A DNA stretch of 64,000 nt from Trichostrongylus colubriformis. Taxonomy: Eukaryota > Nematoda > Chromadorea > Rhabditida > Trichostrongylidae. How positions within the stretch are numbered: the first letter of the stretch is position 1; every line of letters begins with the position of its first letter. The stretch is from assembly GCA_963978905.1 (NCBI GenBank), contig OZ022258.1, positions 57,458,591 through 57,522,590 of the forward strand. The letters run 5' to 3'. This document shows positions 61,487-64,000 of the stretch, in pieces. Both the position numbers and the translations under genes were made by a program. Below the pieces are notes generated by a model, which ran no database searches, was not told the DNA's origin, and saw nothing but the letters and a program-made list of their open reading frames with translations.

Positions 61487-63360
61487 ATGCACCGCCGGCC
61501 TCTGATACACGTGTTACTGCTCCTATTCGTGTGTTGCGTGAATTCTAGCAAAGATGAAAATCGGCTTTACAGGTGCTTTTTAGAAATACTATCATTTCGA
61601 TGGTTGTAAATTCATCAGTAGTTATCAAGAGTTGATAGTATCAATAGTTTTCAAGCTGAATGGTTTTGCTTCTCTAGACTTATGGCGCATCTCCGTGTGT
61701 ACATAAATAAATAAATAAGCAAATAAATAAATTAAAGGCAGTGTTCGTTCATCCAAACTGGGGTGGATGCTGTTCACAGCTATTCCTCCTTAGGATGGGA
61801 TATCTATTTCGGACCGTTTTCAACGTATTAGGCGTTTTGTAAGGTCTTCGGAGAACTTTTTAAGCGTCGCTAGGGCTATGTGCTACGCTTCTGTGCAATG
61901 TTGGTACCACTACCAATTAAGGGGCGGGTCTTGTACGATGGGCAGGTTTGGTGAGGTAAGCGGCGTTTCGGTGCTGCAGCGCTTAGTTTGCTAACGGTCC
62001 TGGTATCACGAACACAGAATCAACTTGGCAGTTTTTACCAAAAACCAAACAAAGGAGATCGCAGATTAGTTTGCAGTTGAATAAAATTTTTCTATTCAGA
62101 GAAATCCTCAGCAGCTATAACAAACTCGTTCGACCGGTTTCAAATCCTGCAGACAATTTGAGAGTTGAAATGAAGGTTTTTCTACAACAAATAATGGGAT
62201 TGGTAGGTAACTGTATTACAGTATTTGCATCTGACCACCTGAACAATCTTTCTGGAAAAACTGTGGTTTACTTGCAGGATGGGAAAAACCAGATCATCGA
62301 ATTGAATGCATGGTTGAAATTTGTATGTTAGAAATTTTCAACTTATTCTTTTATTCGATGTCTAATTTCCGCAAGATGACCAACTCTTTGAAGGTTTGGG
62401 TCGATTACCGACTATCTTGGAACGCATCCAAGTATGGTGGAGTTACAAGCATTCGTTTCGCCGGAGGAGAAAATCAGATTTGGCGCCCAGATGTGCTCCT
62501 GTATAATAGGTACAGCACACATGGTTTATGAAATTTCGAATATGTTGAAGGTGAAGTGTTGAATGGTGTCGTTACCCAATTTTTGTTCAAAAAACATTTC
62601 TGATGACAGATTTCGCTCGAACAAGTCATGCTTCCAAACCCGATTGTTTTCGAACCATTTCAGTGCAAACGAAGACTTTGACGCAACATACAAATCAAAT
62701 GAGGTTGTCTACAGTACTGGAGAAGTCAACTGGGTACCACCCGGTTAGCCTCGTTCACTTCTCAATCGTTGATATTCCGTTCATTATATGTTAAGATTTT
62801 CAATATTAAGGGATATTCCGAGCCAGCTGCAAAATGGACATCACGTATTTTCCATTCGATGATCAACTTTGTCACCTGAAGGTAAATCATTTATTGGATG
62901 TTTGGAGTTCAAAGTTTACTGAAAAGCACTTTGATTTTGAAAGCTCTGAGCAACTGAATCTGAGTGGTCAATTTGACCCCTCGATTCCCTCATTCCTTAG
63001 TTAGATGGCGATTTAAGTTGCGATACGGATAGAAATCTAACAAGCTCAATAGCAGTGAAGACATCAACATCAGTGTGTCGTCTTAAAAATATAATGGTGT
63101 TGGGAGACAGAAGCCGACGATTTTGCGCTTTGTGATTGCGCGATTTCGCGATTATGAGGTTCTGATGCGTCGCACGTTCGCACGCTGTTCTGCAATGCTG
63201 CGACTTTGCCTGAGTAGTAACGATACCATAAAATCGGAAGATCCCAGAAAAAAGAGTCTAAGCCACATCCACACTTACATTATGAAATGTTTTCAGTTTG
63301 GCTCATGGACATACAACGGTAACGCTTTGGATCTACAGATTATCACGGAACATGGTGAAG
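61487..63360 (+). CDS. Nicotinic acetylcholine receptor subunit, DEG-3/DES-2/ACR-23 class (5' part)
   Basis: Exons (plus strand): 61487-61572, 62100-62202, 62278-62322, 62394-62509, 62664-62743, 62811-62881, 63297-63360, all phase-consistent. Exon 1 encodes a signal peptide ([20 protein letters not shown]). Then come [32 protein letters not shown] and [17 protein letters not shown] (loop D region), [15 protein letters not shown] (loop A), [20 protein letters not shown] and DDQLC (Cys-loop with 13 residues between the two cysteines), and FGSWTYNG (loop B Trp). The subunit is a cell-surface ligand-gated cation channel component. The LQQI..KNQII and [10 protein letters not shown] wording is typical of the nematode DEG-3 group, which includes ACR-23/MPTL-1, the monepantel-sensitive type. 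Loop C and the membrane helices are missing: the gene runs off the right edge, so alpha versus non-alpha cannot be decided. Confidence 0.9.
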
Positions 63361-64000
63361 GTATGGCACCTTACTAGTCGTCCATATGGCGGCGCAAATT
63401 GGGTTCGCTGTCTAATATATACCTCACTGCAGTCGGCATCTATAGAAAGTCAGACAATCATCTTGGTATTGCCTTGCCTCCGTAGATTTTCAAGGGTTGA
63501 GGTCACGCTACCTGTGTGGTCGGAGCGTGACCAACTAAGGCCTCGTTCATACTGTGCCCCGACAGGACGTGGCTGCGTTCACAGGCAGCGAGGCAGAGTA
63601 GCACGGGGGAGGTACGAAGGCGGGTCGGGCGGATTGTCACAGCCGTCAGCTGGCGACGCGGAAACACGCAGCCATGCCCGGTGGGCGGCACTGCAGAGTA
63701 TGAACGCAGCCCAAGGTTTCTGAAGGTGAAAAAAGTTTTAGCGATATATGTGCGCCATTTCAACGTCATGAACACGATTTCGTGGACAACTTTATGAGCA
63801 GAAATCTCGAAGTGTGGCTACTGCAATGATAATAACACCATCAAGGACGGAGCTCCTTCAATTTCAGGACTTGGCAGCTGGTCCGCCGAAGGGAAACGGA
63901 ATATACTATACATTACGGCTCTCAAGCTTTTGTCGGTGCTATTGCAGTGGGGGGGGAGGGGCTTCCCACTATGGACAATAGTTCACCTATGCTTGGTAAG
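63361..64000 (+). other. Receptor gene intron and probable next exon(s)
   Basis: 63539-63711 is a short inverted-repeat element (GGCCTCGTTCATACT with AGTATGAACGCAGCC). About 63770-63835 reads DFVDNFMSRNLEVWLL and about 63868-63940 reads GSWSAEGKRN in another frame after a TTTCAG acceptor. Both resemble the region between the Cys-loop and loop C of this family, but the phases do not join cleanly from 63360, so the exon boundaries are unresolved. A G tract lies near 63950. Confidence 0.4.
63539..63711. repeat. Short inverted-repeat element in receptor intron
   Basis: GGCCTCGTTCATACTGTG at the left pairs with the right-end CAGAGTATGAACGCAGCC. The interior (GGCAGCGAGGCAGAGTAGCA) resembles 1290-1370 and, in reverse, 2850-2940. 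It is related to the GGCCGCGTTCATACTT family at 2972 and 4330. Confidence 0.75.

Noticed and set aside
1..64000. CRISPR array, bacterial operon or phage origin
   Set aside because: Regularly spaced repeats with unique spacers are absent and genes are intron-bearing; tandem repeats here are minisatellite-like.

Overview
The window looks like nuclear DNA of a clade V parasitic nematode (strongylid or hookworm-like). The evidence is small exons of about 45-275 bp joined by GT-AG introns, UDP-glucuronosyltransferase (UGT) genes of nematode type, a TATA-binding protein gene, a DEG-3-class nicotinic receptor gene, and very dense short inverted-repeat elements, tRNA-derived retroposons and homopolymer G/C tracts. 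No bacterial-style gene order, operon or CRISPR array is present. Nearly all long open frames are spurious; real genes appear only when exons are joined by splice phase.

Layout. (1) 1-9.3 kb, unit A, minus strand: the 5' half of a UGT gene (exons 1-6, with exon 4 decayed), then a decayed TATA-binding protein copy. (2) About 14.5-25 kb, unit B, minus strand: a complete 13-exon UGT gene (540 codons) and its upstream region. (3) About 25-32.5 kb: a repeat-rich spacer. (4) 32.6-47.7 kb, unit C, minus strand: a second complete 13-exon UGT gene with the same exon lengths as B, then an intact seven-exon TATA-binding protein gene (264 codons) containing a GC-AG intron. (5) 49.3-56.3 kb, minus strand: a multi-exon gene for an unrecognised multi-pass membrane protein, and exons of a possible single-pass, cysteine-bearing membrane protein. 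(6) 57.7-59.5 kb: a minisatellite-bearing interspersed repeat. (7) 61.5-64 kb, plus strand: the 5' half of a DEG-3/DES-2/ACR-23-type nicotinic acetylcholine receptor subunit gene, running off the right edge.

Units A, B and C are ancient tandem copies. A and C share [UGT + TBP], while B retains only UGT plus upstream DNA. Because the copies are paralogous, several mobile-element insertions can be read against an unoccupied paralogous site within the same window. These are a TA-flanked 735-bp element, a 1.5-kb near-perfect palindrome directly downstream of the TBP stop codon, a hAT-like MITE with an 8-bp duplication, and a tRNA-derived retroposon with a 14-bp duplication.

Functionally the UGTs belong to phase II xenobiotic conjugation in the ER, the TBP to basal transcription, and the receptor subunit to a nematode class that includes an anthelmintic target. 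No operon-like co-function is implied; they are neighbours in a duplicated, transposon-rich locus. No previously undescribed multi-gene system was found. The strongest unusual signals are the co-duplicated and partly decayed UGT/TBP units and the long palindrome beside TBP. All reading is by eye, so exon boundaries are inferred from phase consistency and motif fit.
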